Assembly (NCBI RefSeq): GCF_016902345.1
Contig: NZ_JACJLR010000013.1
Coordinates: 1 to 64,000, forward strand
From: Mediterraneibacter glycyrrhizinilyticus
GTDB lineage: Bacteria > Bacillota > Clostridia > Lachnospirales > Lachnospiraceae
DNA: 64,000 bases
Direction of reading: 5' to 3'
Every line of letters begins with the position of its first letter. Positions within the stretch are counted from its first letter, which is position 1. Positions 7,687-15,821 of this stretch are shown here, one piece after another. The notes beneath the pieces are model-generated. The model did no database searches, had not been told where the DNA came from, and saw only the letters and a list, made by a program, of their open reading frames with translations. The translations under genes were made by a program, and so were the position numbers.

Positions 7687-8118
7687 TTATTTCTTCAAAT
7701 GTTCTAACGCTTCGCAAATCGCCTGCATACCTTGTTTCTGATTTTTAATTTTAGCCGTGATTGTATTATTGACCAGAGATAACTTGATCTTTGTTTCCCC
7801 ACTTTTCGCTTTAATGATCCGCTGTGAAGGCATCAGACCTTTTTTGATTTTCACTTCCTCAAATTTGTCAAAAGGGATGCAGATTTTACCGTAAATATGG
7901 GAAATATCCAGGGTTTCCAAAACTGCAATGACCAATGTTTTCTCTGTTACACCAACATAACAATATACATTACTCAAAGCGCCAAAAGCCAGCATTTTAG
8001 CAGTCCCGGACATTAAGGTTCCCCAGGCTTTCCCCTGGTATGTCTCACCTTCCGGACAAATCTTATTTAACATTTCATCCATATCTTTATCGTTCATAAA
8101 CAGTGCCATGATCTTCAC
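7687..8118 (-). CDS. Conserved-looking cytosolic protein, possible PH-like fold
   Basis: A 143-residue protein. The N-terminal third contains a small hydrophobic patch (TAKMLAFGALSNVYCYVGV). The rest is a run of beta strands with alternating hydrophobic and basic residues (LVIAVLETLDI, ICIPFDKFEEVKIKKG, TKIKLSLVNNTITAKIK) ending in a helix, the general pattern of bacterial PH-like (bPH) domains. I do not recognise a specific family. It is monocistronic, AT-richer than its neighbours, and has no detectable partner. Confidence 0.7.
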   Translation of the reverse strand: MKIMALFMNDKDMDEMLNKICPEGETYQGKAWGTLMSGTAKMLAFGALSNVYCYVGVTEKTLVIAVLETLDISHIYGKICIPFDKFEEVKIKKGLMPSQRIIKAKSGETKIKLSLVNNTITAKIKNQKQGMQAICEALEHLKK

Positions 8119-8277
8119 CTTCCTTATAGATTTTTATAAATTATAACACTTGGTTCAGAATATATGATTACGAGCAGGTAAAGCTTTCGTAAAATCATAT
8201 AAAAAAATATTTTTGTTTTGGGATGTATTTAGAAATGCTGAGAATTCGAGAAACTTTCTAAACTTACTACTTGACTC

Positions 8278-8306
8278 TTGTTGCCAGGAAATGGTGTTGA
8301 TATAAT
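8278..8306 (+). promoter_or_regulatory. Promoter of the DegV-family gene
   Basis: TTGTTG (8278-8283), 17-base spacer, TATAAT (8301-8306). The start codon is 65 bases downstream. Confidence 0.6.
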
Positions 8307-8370
8307 ACTTATCAGTACCTGGTTTTACATGGTCAGGGCAAAAAGGATTGACAGGAGGAAAAAAGAGAAG

Positions 8371-9243
8371 ATGTCTGATTATGTGATCACTACAGATTCA
8401 AACTCCGACGTGCTGCCGGAGTTTATTAAAGAAAACGATCTCACTATCATCCCGCAGTATTATTCGTTCGGCGATACGGTATATGGGGATGAACTGAATA
8501 TGCCGCCTCATGAGTTTTACGAGACTATGAGAAAGGGAGAACTTCCGAAGTCACAGGCGAACAACCCGGCCGTGATCCGTGAGAGATTTGAGAAGATCTT
8601 AAAAGAGGGAAAGAATATACTCCACATCGCATTTTCGAGTGCGCTCAGCGGAAGCTGCAACAATGTGATAATGACGGCGAATGAACTGATGGAGGAATAT
8701 CCGGAGCGGAAGATCAGGGTGTTTGATTCTCTGAATGCATCGCTGGGTGAAGGCGTGTCCGTTTACCGCGCTGTAGAGCTCTGGAAAGAGGGGAAGAGCA
8801 TGGATGAGGTCTATGACGTTCTGGAAAAAGAGCGGGACCATGTCAATGTCTCATTCACGGTGAACGATCTGAACCATCTTCAGAGAGGCGGGCGAGTGTC
8901 GAAGACTACAGCGGTCGTTGGAAGCCTTGTGAACATCAAGCCGATCCTGACAGTGACAGCTTCAGGGGAACTGAAATCGGATGGAACAGTAAGAGGAAGA
9001 AAGAAATCGTTGAAGACGCTGGTGACACGGATGGAAGAGTCGTTGGAGCTGGATGCATACGGCAAAGACCGTATGGTGGCTGTCCTTCACGGAGACTGCC
9101 TGGATGAGGCGGAGAATGTGGCACAGATGGTGAAAGATATGGGATTTACGAATGTTGTGATCAATGATGTAAGTCCGAGTATCGGGACCCACGCAGGACC
9201 TGGTGTGGTAGGGCTGGTACATTACGGGAAAAAGCGTGCCTGA
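8371..9243 (+). CDS. DegV family protein (FakB-like fatty-acid-binding protein)
   Basis: A 290-residue DegV protein. The N-terminal motif VITTDSNSDVLPEF begins the EDD-fold lobe, and the family motifs HIAFSSALSGSCNN and NDLNHLQRGGRVSK are present, as is the C-terminal GTHAGPGVVGLVHYG. In Firmicutes such proteins bind a fatty acid and present it to the FakA kinase for phospholipid synthesis; no fakA is adjacent. The ATG at 8371 was chosen for the AGGAGG 12 bases upstream; the longer frame from 8278 would begin inside the promoter. Confidence 0.92.
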   Translation: MSDYVITTDSNSDVLPEFIKENDLTIIPQYYSFGDTVYGDELNMPPHEFYETMRKGELPKSQANNPAVIRERFEKILKEGKNILHIAFSSALSGSCNNVIMTANELMEEYPERKIRVFDSLNASLGEGVSVYRAVELWKEGKSMDEVYDVLEKERDHVNVSFTVNDLNHLQRGGRVSKTTAVVGSLVNIKPILTVTASGELKSDGTVRGRKKSLKTLVTRMEESLELDAYGKDRMVAVLHGDCLDEAENVAQMVKDMGFTNVVINDVSPSIGTHAGPGVVGLVHYGKKRA

Positions 9244-9279
9244 CCGAAATGTTGAGGCCATAAGAGAAGCAGACAATGA

Positions 9280-9316
9280 AAAAGGGGATGCAGTCAGACT
9301 GACGGCGTCCCCTTTT
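9280..9316. terminator. Bidirectional terminator between degV-like gene and dapA
   Basis: AAAAGGGGATGC (9280-9291) pairs with GCGTCCCCTTTT (9305-9316). A/T tracts on both sides let it serve both convergent genes. Confidence 0.85.
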
Positions 9317-9330
9317 AAGCTCTTTTTTAT

Positions 9331-10215
9331 TTACAGCAGACCAAAGTCTGTCATAGCTTTTCTGAGCACCTCTTTGTGTGCGTCTTCCATCTCTGTCAGC
9401 GGTGCGCGCAGCGGTCCCACTTCCTTGCCCATCATGTTCAGGGCAGCTTTCACCGGGATCGGGTTCACTTCGCAGAACAGTGCATTGCACAGCGGAATCG
9501 CATCGAGCTGCATCTTACAACTTCCTTTGGTGTCTCCGGACAGGTATTTGTATACCATGTCGTGTACATAGGTCGGAGCCACGTTGGACAGAACGGAGAT
9601 CACTCCGATTCCGCCGAGGGAGAGGAGCGGTACGACCTGATCGTCATTTCCGGAGTACAGGTCGATGTTTCCGTCACACAGATGCATGATCTCGGCTACT
9701 GTTCCGATGTTTCCGGAAGCCTCTTTTACGCCGACGATGTTGTCAACGTCTTTTACAAGGCGCGCCAGAGTCTGAGGCTGGATAGAACATCCGGTACGGC
9801 TCGGTACATTGTAGAGGATCGCCGGGATCTTCACTTCATTACAGATCGCTGTATAGTGAGCTGCAAGCCCGTTCTGTGTTGCTTTATTGTAATAAGGAGT
9901 TACGAGCAGAAGTCCGTCTGCTCCGTCTTTTTCCGCTTCTTTGGACAGCTCGATCGCTGTTCTGGTGCAGTTAGAACCGGTTCCCGCGATGACAGGGATC
10001 CTGTGGTTCACTCTCTCGATCGCAAAGCGGATCGCCTCACTGTGCTCTGCCTCAGTCATGGTAGCTGACTCACCTGTGGTTCCGCAGATGATGATAGCGT
10101 CAGTCCCCCCTGCGATCTGTTCCTCGAGCATCTCGTCGAGTTTATCATAATTGATCTCTAAATTGTCTTTCATTGGTGTGACGATCGCCACGCCTGCGCC
10201 CTTAAAAATTGCCAT
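9331..10215 (-). CDS. dapA: 4-hydroxy-tetrahydrodipicolinate synthase
   Basis: The 294-residue TIM-barrel enzyme condenses pyruvate with aspartate semialdehyde in lysine/diaminopimelate synthesis. Visible motifs are GVAIVTPM, the substrate-binding GTTGESATM, the Tyr motif LLLVTPYYNKATQ with ILYNVPSRTG, and the Schiff-base lysine in VGVKEASG. The ATG at 10215 is preferred because AAGGAGG sits 7 bases before it; an in-frame ATG 18 bases upstream overlaps that site. Expression is controlled by the lysine riboswitch directly upstream, which argues for a biosynthetic role independent of the neighbouring purine genes. Confidence 0.96.
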   Translation of the reverse strand: MAIFKGAGVAIVTPMKDNLEINYDKLDEMLEEQIAGGTDAIIICGTTGESATMTEAEHSEAIRFAIERVNHRIPVIAGTGSNCTRTAIELSKEAEKDGADGLLLVTPYYNKATQNGLAAHYTAICNEVKIPAILYNVPSRTGCSIQPQTLARLVKDVDNIVGVKEASGNIGTVAEIMHLCDGNIDLYSGNDDQVVPLLSLGGIGVISVLSNVAPTYVHDMVYKYLSGDTKGSCKMQLDAIPLCNALFCEVNPIPVKAALNMMGKEVGPLRAPLTEMEDAHKEVLRKAMTDFGLL

Positions 10216-10251
10216 TCTTTCTTCCTCCTTCATATGCTGGTGAACAGTAAA

Positions 10252-10274
10252 AGAAACGGCAAGATGCGCCGTTC
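10252..10274 (-). terminator. Riboswitch-controlled terminator before dapA
   Basis: On the reverse strand AACGGC-GCATCTT-GCCGTT is followed by TCTTTT. It lies between the lysine aptamer and the dapA ribosome binding site, as expected for a transcriptional off-switch. Confidence 0.75.
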
Positions 10275-10300
10275 CAAAATATACTTTTCCGTATAGATCA

Positions 10301-10460
10301 GATAGCTCTCCATCCTGCGATGACAGTCATGTCGCTGTTTACGCCATGCCCAAGAATAAGGCCTCAGGTTCCTTACTCTTTCGGCATCTTTCCCTTTCGA
10401 ATGAGTTCATATGCCCCTGATACATCCGTCATCTTACTAATGAAAAATGCAACCTCTATC
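10301..10460 (-). promoter_or_regulatory. Lysine riboswitch aptamer
   Basis: Reading the reverse strand from 10460, the conserved L-box elements appear in order: GATAGAGGTTGCA, an AGTA turn, GGGAAAGATGCCGAAAG, TTGGGC, and the closing GGAGAGCTATC (ending at 10301), which pairs with GATAG at the start to form P1. Gene context (dapA) agrees. Lysine binding should favour the terminator at 10252-10274. Confidence 0.92.
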
Positions 10461-10481
10461 TACGTTTCTGTATTTAATGAA

Positions 10482-10510
10482 ATCATATCACTGCTGTAAA
10501 GTGATGTCAA
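10482..10510 (-). promoter_or_regulatory. Promoter of the lysine-riboswitch/dapA transcript
   Basis: On the reverse strand TTGACA (10505-10510), a 17-base spacer and TATGAT (10482-10487). Confidence 0.85.
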
Positions 10511-10541
10511 CCGTTGGGAGTTCATTTTTCACACGGTACCT

Positions 10542-10570
10542 TTGACAATTCCCTTATATTATGGTAAGCT
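10542..10570 (+). promoter_or_regulatory. Promoter of the xdhBCA operon
   Basis: Perfect TTGACA (10542-10547), a 17-base spacer ending TGG (extended -10), and TAAGCT (10565-10570). It is divergent from the dapA promoter and about 120 bases before the GTG start of xdhB. Confidence 0.7.
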
Positions 10571-10582
10571 TAGAGTGCCCAG

Positions 10583-10619
10583 AGTGTGAATGACCAGATT
10601 ATCATTTGCACTTTTTTTT
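10583..10619 (+). terminator. Terminator-like hairpin in the xdhBCA leader
   Basis: Arms 10583-10593 and 10602-10612 form an 11-bp stem (two G-T pairs) with an eight-base loop, followed by eight Ts (10612-10619). It lies only about 6 bases after the predicted transcription start and before the first gene, so it looks like an attenuator. Confidence 0.7.
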
Positions 10620-10690
10620 CGCAGTGAATCAACAACACAAATATTGGTTTACCAGAAGTTTGTTTAAGAAAGTAGGAAAGGAGAAACGCC

Positions 10691-11494
10691 GTGCTTACTA
10701 TCAGCAATTATGTAAAGGCAAAGACCATTGAGGAGGCGTACGAACTGAATCAGGCGCGAAACAGCCGCATCATGGGCGGGATGATGTGGATGCGCCTTGG
10801 CAATGCCAGGGTGAAGACGCTGATCGACCTGTCGGGGCTGGGACTTGATAAGATCGAGGAGAAGAACCATGTGTTCCGGATCGGGGCGATGTGCACCCTG
10901 CGCCAGCTCGAACAGAGTAAAGAATTGAGAGAGGCTTACGGAGACGGGATCGCGGAAGCCGTACGTCACATTGTGGGTGTGCAGTTCCGGAATCAGGCGA
11001 CAGTGGGAGGAAGTATCTACGGGAGATATGGATTCTCGGATGTGCTGACAGCGCTGCTGGCACTGGATACCTTTGTGGAACTCTATAACGGAGGCACGAT
11101 CCGGCTTTCTGAATTTGTAAAGAGGAAACCCGATAAGGACATTCTCCTTTCCATTATCATAAGAAAAGGAAAACGGCAGTTCCGGTATCAGTCCGTGCGC
11201 CGGACAAAGACGGATTTTCCGGTGATCGCCTGCGCTGTGGTGACCGGGATCGTGCATGGAAAAGAATCCTGGTACATTTCTGTAGGAGCGAGACCAATGA
11301 AGGCAGCTCTCCTGGAGAAACACTGGGAGATACCGGATGATGCTTCGGAAGAGGAGATCGCAAAATATGCATCAGAGGCGGCAGCGGAATTTACCTATGG
11401 GACAAACATGCGGGGCAGCGCGGATTACAGGCGCCATCTGGCGGAAGTGCTGCTGCGGCGCGAGATCAGTTCGATTCTGGCGGAGAGGAGATAA
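10691..11494 (+). CDS. xdhB: Molybdenum hydroxylase FAD-binding subunit
   Basis: A 267-residue CoxM/XdhB-type subunit that passes electrons from the iron-sulfur subunit to NAD or another acceptor. The N-terminal FAD-binding lobe shows NSRIMGGMMWMRLG and IGAMCTLRQLE; the second FAD loop is RNQATVGGSIYGRYGFSDVLTA; the CO-dehydrogenase flavoprotein C-terminal domain follows. The GTG start at 10691 has AGGAAAGGAG upstream. It is the first gene of a three-gene operon (FAD, 2Fe-2S, Mo subunits) lying 3 bases from xdhC. Together they make a complete xanthine-dehydrogenase-type hydroxylase acting on purines or related N-heterocycles. Confidence 0.9.
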   Translation: MLTISNYVKAKTIEEAYELNQARNSRIMGGMMWMRLGNARVKTLIDLSGLGLDKIEEKNHVFRIGAMCTLRQLEQSKELREAYGDGIAEAVRHIVGVQFRNQATVGGSIYGRYGFSDVLTALLALDTFVELYNGGTIRLSEFVKRKPDKDILLSIIIRKGKRQFRYQSVRRTKTDFPVIACAVVTGIVHGKESWYISVGARPMKAALLEKHWEIPDDASEEEIAKYASEAAAEFTYGTNMRGSADYRRHLAEVLLRREISSILAERR

Positions 11495-11497
11495 GGG

Positions 11498-11962
11498 ATG
11501 GAAGTACATTTTATTCTGAATGGGAAAAAGCGTTCTGTGGATGTGGGAGCGGATACTGTGCTCATGAATGTTTTGAGAGACCTGGGATGCAAGAGCGTAA
11601 AATGCGGATGCGAGACGACCAACTGCGGGCTCTGTACGGTGTGGATCGACGGAAAGTCACGTCTTTCCTGCTCTGTGCTGGCAGCAGGACTGGACGGTCA
11701 TGAGATCACGACCCTGGAAGGGGTGGAAGAGGAAGCGGCAGAGTTCGGAAAGTTCCTGGCAGCAGAAGGAGCAGAGCAGTGCGGCTTCTGTTCTCCGGGA
11801 TTTATCATGAACGTGCTCGCCATGGTGCGGGAACTGGAAGACCCGAGCCTTGAGGAGATCCAGGAGTATCTGTCAGGAAACCTGTGCAGATGCACCGGAT
11901 ATATGGGACAGCTCCGGGCGATTCGGAAGTATATGGCAGTCAGAAAGGGGGCGCAGTCATGA
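11498..11962 (+). CDS. xdhC: Molybdenum hydroxylase 2Fe-2S subunit
   Basis: This 154-residue subunit has both iron-sulfur motifs of the family: a plant-ferredoxin-type cluster (CGCETTNCGLCTVWIDGK, then a Cys at LSCSVL) and the alpha-helical cluster (CGFCSPGFIMN and GNLCRCTGY). It relays electrons from the Mo centre to the FAD subunit. Its stop codon overlaps the ATG of the molybdenum subunit gene (ATGA at 11959), so the two are translationally coupled. The length is normal for the family. Confidence 0.94.
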   Translation: MEVHFILNGKKRSVDVGADTVLMNVLRDLGCKSVKCGCETTNCGLCTVWIDGKSRLSCSVLAAGLDGHEITTLEGVEEEAAEFGKFLAAEGAEQCGFCSPGFIMNVLAMVRELEDPSLEEIQEYLSGNLCRCTGYMGQLRAIRKYMAVRKGAQS

Positions 11963-14271
11963 AGGAAAAAAGCATATCTGAACTGAAGGTTGTAAACCAT
12001 CCGGTGCCCAAAGTGGATGCGGAGGCTCTTGTGACAGGAAAGGCTGTCTACACAGATGACATCGCGCCGTCGGGATGCCTTATCGTCAAGATCGTGAGAA
12101 GCCCTTATGCACATGCGCTGATCAAAGAGATCGATACATCCCGTGCGGAAGCGGTGCCGGGGATCGAATGTGTGCTTACATATAAGGACTGTCCTGACAA
12201 GAGGTTTACCCTCGCCGGTCAGACATATCCTGAGCCGAGTCCCTATGACCGACTGATCCTGGACCAGAGAGTCCGTTTTGTGGGTGATGCAGCTGCGCTC
12301 GTGGTTGGAGAGACGGAAGAAGCTGTTAAAAAGGCGATGAAGCTGGTCAAGATTAAGTACGAGGTGCTGGAGCCGGTGCTGGATTTCAGAAAGGCGAAGG
12401 ACAATCCGGTCCTGGTGCATCCTGAGGACAACTGGAGATCCCTCTGCCCGGTGGGTGCGGATAACAAGAGAAATCTGTGTGCCCACGGCGTCAGCGAATC
12501 GGGAGACGTGGAAGCGGTGCTGGCATCCTGTGATCATGTGGTTGACCGTGTGTATCATACAAAGGCGAACCAGCAGACCATGATGGAGACCTTCCGCGCT
12601 TATACCTATCTGGATACATACGGACGTCTGAACGTGGTGTCCTCCACCCAGGTGCCTTTCCATGTCCGCAGAATTCTTGGAAATGCACTGGATATCCCGA
12701 AGCACAAGGTCCGGGTGATCAAACCCCGTATCGGCGGAGGGTTCGGCGCGAAGCAGACCGCAGTCTGTGAAGTCTATCCGGCATTTGTCACATGGAAGAC
12801 AGGAAAGCCGGCAAAACTCATCTATACAAGAGAGGAATCTCTGACTGCTTCCTCGCCACGCCACGAGATGGAGATGCATGTTCGGGTAGGTGCGGATAAA
12901 GAGGGGAATATCCGGGCAATCGACCTGCATACCCTTTCCAACACCGGTGCATATGGGGAACACGGACCGACTACAGTGGGGCTTTCCGGACACAAGTCCA
13001 TCCCATTATACGGATCGCCGGAAGCATTTCGCTTTACCTATGATGTAGTCTATACCAATGTGATGTCAGCGGGGGCATACCGCGGCTACGGCGCCACCCA
13101 GGGGATCTTCGCGGTGGAGTCTGCAGTGAACGAGCTGGCTCAGATCCTGGGAATGGATCCCACGGTGTTAAGAGAGAAGAACCTTGTCCGTGAGGGAATG
13201 GTCATGCCTGCATATTACGGGGAGAAGACCAGCAGCTGTGCTCTGGACCGCTGTCTTGCCCGGGCGAAAGAGATGATCGGCTGGGATGAGAAATACCCCT
13301 GCAGGGATATGGGGAACGGAAAAGTGAGAGGAGTCGGAGTTGCCATGGCGATGCAGGGCTCCGGGATCTCCGGTGTGGATACAGGTTCTGTCTCCATTAA
13401 GGTGAATGACGACGGATATTACAGTCTGATGATCGGAGCTACGGACATGGGGACAGGATGCGACACGATCCTGACCCAGATGGCGGCAGAGTGCCTGGAC
13501 TGCAGTATGGAAGACATCCTGGTACACGGCGTTGACACGGATATCTCACCCTATGACTGCGGTTCCTATGCGTCAAGCACCACGTATGTGACCGGTATGG
13601 CAGTGGTAAAAGCGTGCGAGAAACTGCGTGAGAAGATCTGCCGGCGCGGAGCAGAGTACATGGGATGCTCCGTGGAGGATGTAGAGTTCGATGGAGAAAC
13701 GGTAACAGATCTTAAGACGGGAAAAACGATCTCGAGAAAAGAAATCGGTAACAAAGTCATGTGCTCTAACAACGAGGTGCTTTCCGCCAGCGGAGCTTAT
13801 TCCTCACCACTGTCGCCTCCGCCATTCATGGTCGGTATCGCGGAAGTGGAGGTTGACAAAGAGACAGGAACTGTAGAGATGGTCGACTATGCTGCGGTGG
13901 TGGACTGCGGGACCGTGGTCAACCCCAGTCTGGCGAGAGTGCAGACAGAAGGCGGAATCGCCCAGGGAATCGGCATGGCGCTGTTCGAGGATATCGTCTA
14001 CAATGCGAAAGGGAAGAATTACAGTAATTCTCTGATGCAGTACAAGATCCCGACCCGCCTTGATGTGGGAAGGATCCGTGTGGAGTTTGAGAGCAGTTAC
14101 GAGCCGACAGGACCTTTCGGGGCGAAATCAATAGGAGAGATCGTGATCAATACCCCGTCGCCGGCGATCTCCAATGCCATCCAGAATGCAACGGGAGTGA
14201 TCGTACGGGAACTGCCGATCACAGCGGAGAAAGTATATTACGGCATGGAGAAGCTTAAGGCAGAAAAATAG
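11959..14271 (+). CDS. xdhA: Molybdenum hydroxylase catalytic (molybdopterin-binding) subunit
   Basis: The 770-residue subunit has the aldehyde-oxidase/xanthine-dehydrogenase a/b hammerhead (about residues 20-130), then the Mo-pterin domains with RIGGGFGAKQTAV, GAYRGYGATQGIFAVE, and the C-terminal catalytic glutamate in GAKSIGE. The length suits the large subunit of a three-subunit enzyme. Hydroxylation of hypoxanthine/xanthine, or the reverse reduction of urate, is inferred from context: the adjacent purine-degradation cluster and two other Mo-cofactor fusions. The start at 11959 overlaps the xdhC stop. The operon ends at a strong terminator (14317-14360). Confidence 0.92.
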   Translation: MKEKSISELKVVNHPVPKVDAEALVTGKAVYTDDIAPSGCLIVKIVRSPYAHALIKEIDTSRAEAVPGIECVLTYKDCPDKRFTLAGQTYPEPSPYDRLILDQRVRFVGDAAALVVGETEEAVKKAMKLVKIKYEVLEPVLDFRKAKDNPVLVHPEDNWRSLCPVGADNKRNLCAHGVSESGDVEAVLASCDHVVDRVYHTKANQQTMMETFRAYTYLDTYGRLNVVSSTQVPFHVRRILGNALDIPKHKVRVIKPRIGGGFGAKQTAVCEVYPAFVTWKTGKPAKLIYTREESLTASSPRHEMEMHVRVGADKEGNIRAIDLHTLSNTGAYGEHGPTTVGLSGHKSIPLYGSPEAFRFTYDVVYTNVMSAGAYRGYGATQGIFAVESAVNELAQILGMDPTVLREKNLVREGMVMPAYYGEKTSSCALDRCLARAKEMIGWDEKYPCRDMGNGKVRGVGVAMAMQGSGISGVDTGSVSIKVNDDGYYSLMIGATDMGTGCDTILTQMAAECLDCSMEDILVHGVDTDISPYDCGSYASSTTYVTGMAVVKACEKLREKICRRGAEYMGCSVEDVEFDGETVTDLKTGKTISRKEIGNKVMCSNNEVLSASGAYSSPLSPPPFMVGIAEVEVDKETGTVEMVDYAAVVDCGTVVNPSLARVQTEGGIAQGIGMALFEDIVYNAKGKNYSNSLMQYKIPTRLDVGRIRVEFESSYEPTGPFGAKSIGEIVINTPSPAISNAIQNATGVIVRELPITAEKVYYGMEKLKAEK

Positions 14272-14316
14272 AAGATAAAAGATAACAGTCTGAACGCTTT
14301 CAGACATAAAAATCAT

Positions 14317-14360
14317 TGAGGGAAGGGGAATGTTTCTCACATTCTCCTTCCCTCAGTTTT
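14317..14360. terminator. Terminator between convergent xdhA and arcC
   Basis: Arms 14317-14332 and 14340-14355 form a 16-bp stem with one G-T pair, followed by TTTT on the plus strand; T-rich sequence also follows on the reverse strand. Confidence 0.8.
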
Positions 14361-14421
14361 AATCACTTTTAAAAGGAATGGAATTATGTATGGCATTTAC
14401 ATTATTAAAGATGCCGTTTTA

Positions 14422-15366
14422 TCAAAGATGGATCCTTGTCCCGGTCTTCCCGAGGATGCCGTCTTTCGCCTTCTCGAGAAGGGTGATCAGCGCCTGACGT
14501 CCCGGTTTCGATTCTGCAAACTCTACGGCAGCCTGGACCTTGGGAAGCATGGAGCCCGGTGCAAAATGTCCTTCATCAATGTACTGCTTCGCCTCATCTA
14601 CGGTGATGTCTCCCAGCCATTTCTCATCCGGCTTTCCGTAATTGATCGCGGCTTTCTCGACTGCGGTCAGGATGATGAGGAAATCAGCATCCAGTTCTTT
14701 TGCCAGCAGGCAGCTTGCAAAATCTTTATCAATGACCGCGCTGGCGCCCTTCAGGTGGTTCCCCTGGCGCATAACCGGGATCCCGCCGCCGCCGCAGGCG
14801 ATGACCACATCTCCGGAATCGACCATGGTGCGGATCGTTCCGATCTCTATGATCTCCTGGGGCTTCGGGGAGGCGACGACACGTCGGTAGCCGCGTCCTG
14901 CGTCCTCTTTCATGATGTAGTCATATTTTTCTGCCATCATGTCAGCCTGTTCTTTTGTCATAAAACGACCGATCGGCTTGGAAGGATGTTCAAACGCCGG
15001 ATCATCTGCGTCCACACGGACCTGTGTGATCATGGTCGCCACCGGGATGTCTGTGATCCCGCGGTTTAAGAGTTCCTCGCGGAGCGCGTTCTGCAGGTCG
15101 TATCCGATGTATGCCTGGCTCATGGCAACACAGACAGACAGCGGAGTGTTTGGCTGCTGCGGATCTTCGTGGGTGAGGGCGATCATGGCATTGTTGACCA
15201 TGCCTACCTGAGGACCGTTCCCATGTGCAACGACGACCTCACAGCCTTCCTGGATCAGATCCACGATAGCGCGGGATGTGATCTTGACCGCTTTCATCTG
15301 CTCCGGAAGAGTATTGCCGAGTGCATTCCCGCCCAGGGCAATGACGATTCGTTTCTTCTTTTCCAT
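14422..15366 (-). CDS. arcC: Carbamate kinase
   Basis: A 314-residue amino-acid-kinase-fold enzyme with the N-terminal nucleotide loop IALGGNALG, HGNGPQVG, and the substrate motif VIACGGGGIPV. It transfers phosphate from carbamoyl phosphate to ADP, releasing ammonia and CO2. It ends the reverse-strand block ygeX-ygeY-ygeW-ridA-arcC. No arginine deiminase or ornithine carbamoyltransferase is nearby, so carbamoyl phosphate most likely comes from the YgeW reaction, making this the substrate-level ATP-yielding step of purine breakdown (E. coli YqeA has the equivalent context). Confidence 0.95.
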   Translation of the reverse strand: MEKKKRIVIALGGNALGNTLPEQMKAVKITSRAIVDLIQEGCEVVVAHGNGPQVGMVNNAMIALTHEDPQQPNTPLSVCVAMSQAYIGYDLQNALREELLNRGITDIPVATMITQVRVDADDPAFEHPSKPIGRFMTKEQADMMAEKYDYIMKEDAGRGYRRVVASPKPQEIIEIGTIRTMVDSGDVVIACGGGGIPVMRQGNHLKGASAVIDKDFASCLLAKELDADFLIILTAVEKAAINYGKPDEKWLGDITVDEAKQYIDEGHFAPGSMLPKVQAAVEFAESKPGRQALITLLEKAKDGILGKTGTRIHL

Positions 15367-15384
15367 GTTTTTCAGCCTCCCGGA

Positions 15385-15768
15385 TCAATCCTCTTTTACG
15401 GAAGCAATCGTCTCAACTTCACAGAGCACTCCTTTCGGAAGACCTTTTACAGCAACGCAGGAGCGTGCCGGATTGCCTGTGAAATATTTTGCATATACTT
15501 CGTTGAATGCAGCGAAATCAGCCATATCTGCAAGGAAGCAGGTTGTTTTTACGACGTCTGCAAAGGATGCGCCCTGGCTTTCAAGAAGCGCCTGGACGTT
15601 TTTCATTACCTGTTCTGCCTGCTCCTCGATCGTAGTCCCGACCACTTCTCCTGTCTCCGGGGAGAGCGGGATCTGTCCGGAAAAGAATGCGATCCCGTTC
15701 AGGACGATCCCCTGGGAATACGGTCCGATCGCTGCAGGTGCGTTTTTTGTATCAACATATTTTAACAT
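15385..15768 (-). CDS. RidA family enamine/imine deaminase
   Basis: A 127-residue YjgF/YER057c/UK114 protein with the canonical start ([20 protein letters not shown]), [12 protein letters not shown], the catalytic arginine in [16 protein letters not shown] and the final Glu in CEVETIA. RidA hydrolyses 2-aminoacrylate and similar enamines made by PLP enzymes. It lies in the same operon as ygeX, whose lyase reaction passes through 2-aminoacrylate, so it probably speeds or detoxifies that step. It is 18 bases before arcC and 53 bases after ygeW. Confidence 0.95.
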   Translation of the reverse strand: MLKYVDTKNAPAAIGPYSQGIVLNGIAFFSGQIPLSPETGEVVGTTIEEQAEQVMKNVQALLESQGASFADVVKTTCFLADMADFAAFNEVYAKYFTGNPARSCVAVKGLPKGVLCEVETIASVKED

Positions 15769-15821
15769 GGTATATGTGCCTCCTTATTTCGAGAAAATTT
15801 TAATGATCTTAATGATACGGT

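Noticed and set aside
10571-10690. Purine riboswitch in the xdhBCA leader
   Set aside because: Only a terminator hairpin lies within a few bases of the predicted start; there is no room or sequence for a known purine aptamer.
11698-12993. Long antisense open frame (431 codons) across xdhC and xdhA
   Set aside because: It lacks a plausible start and family motifs, while the forward strand has complete conserved proteins. High-GC third positions create such antisense frames throughout the island (also 21355-22548 and 25055-26446).
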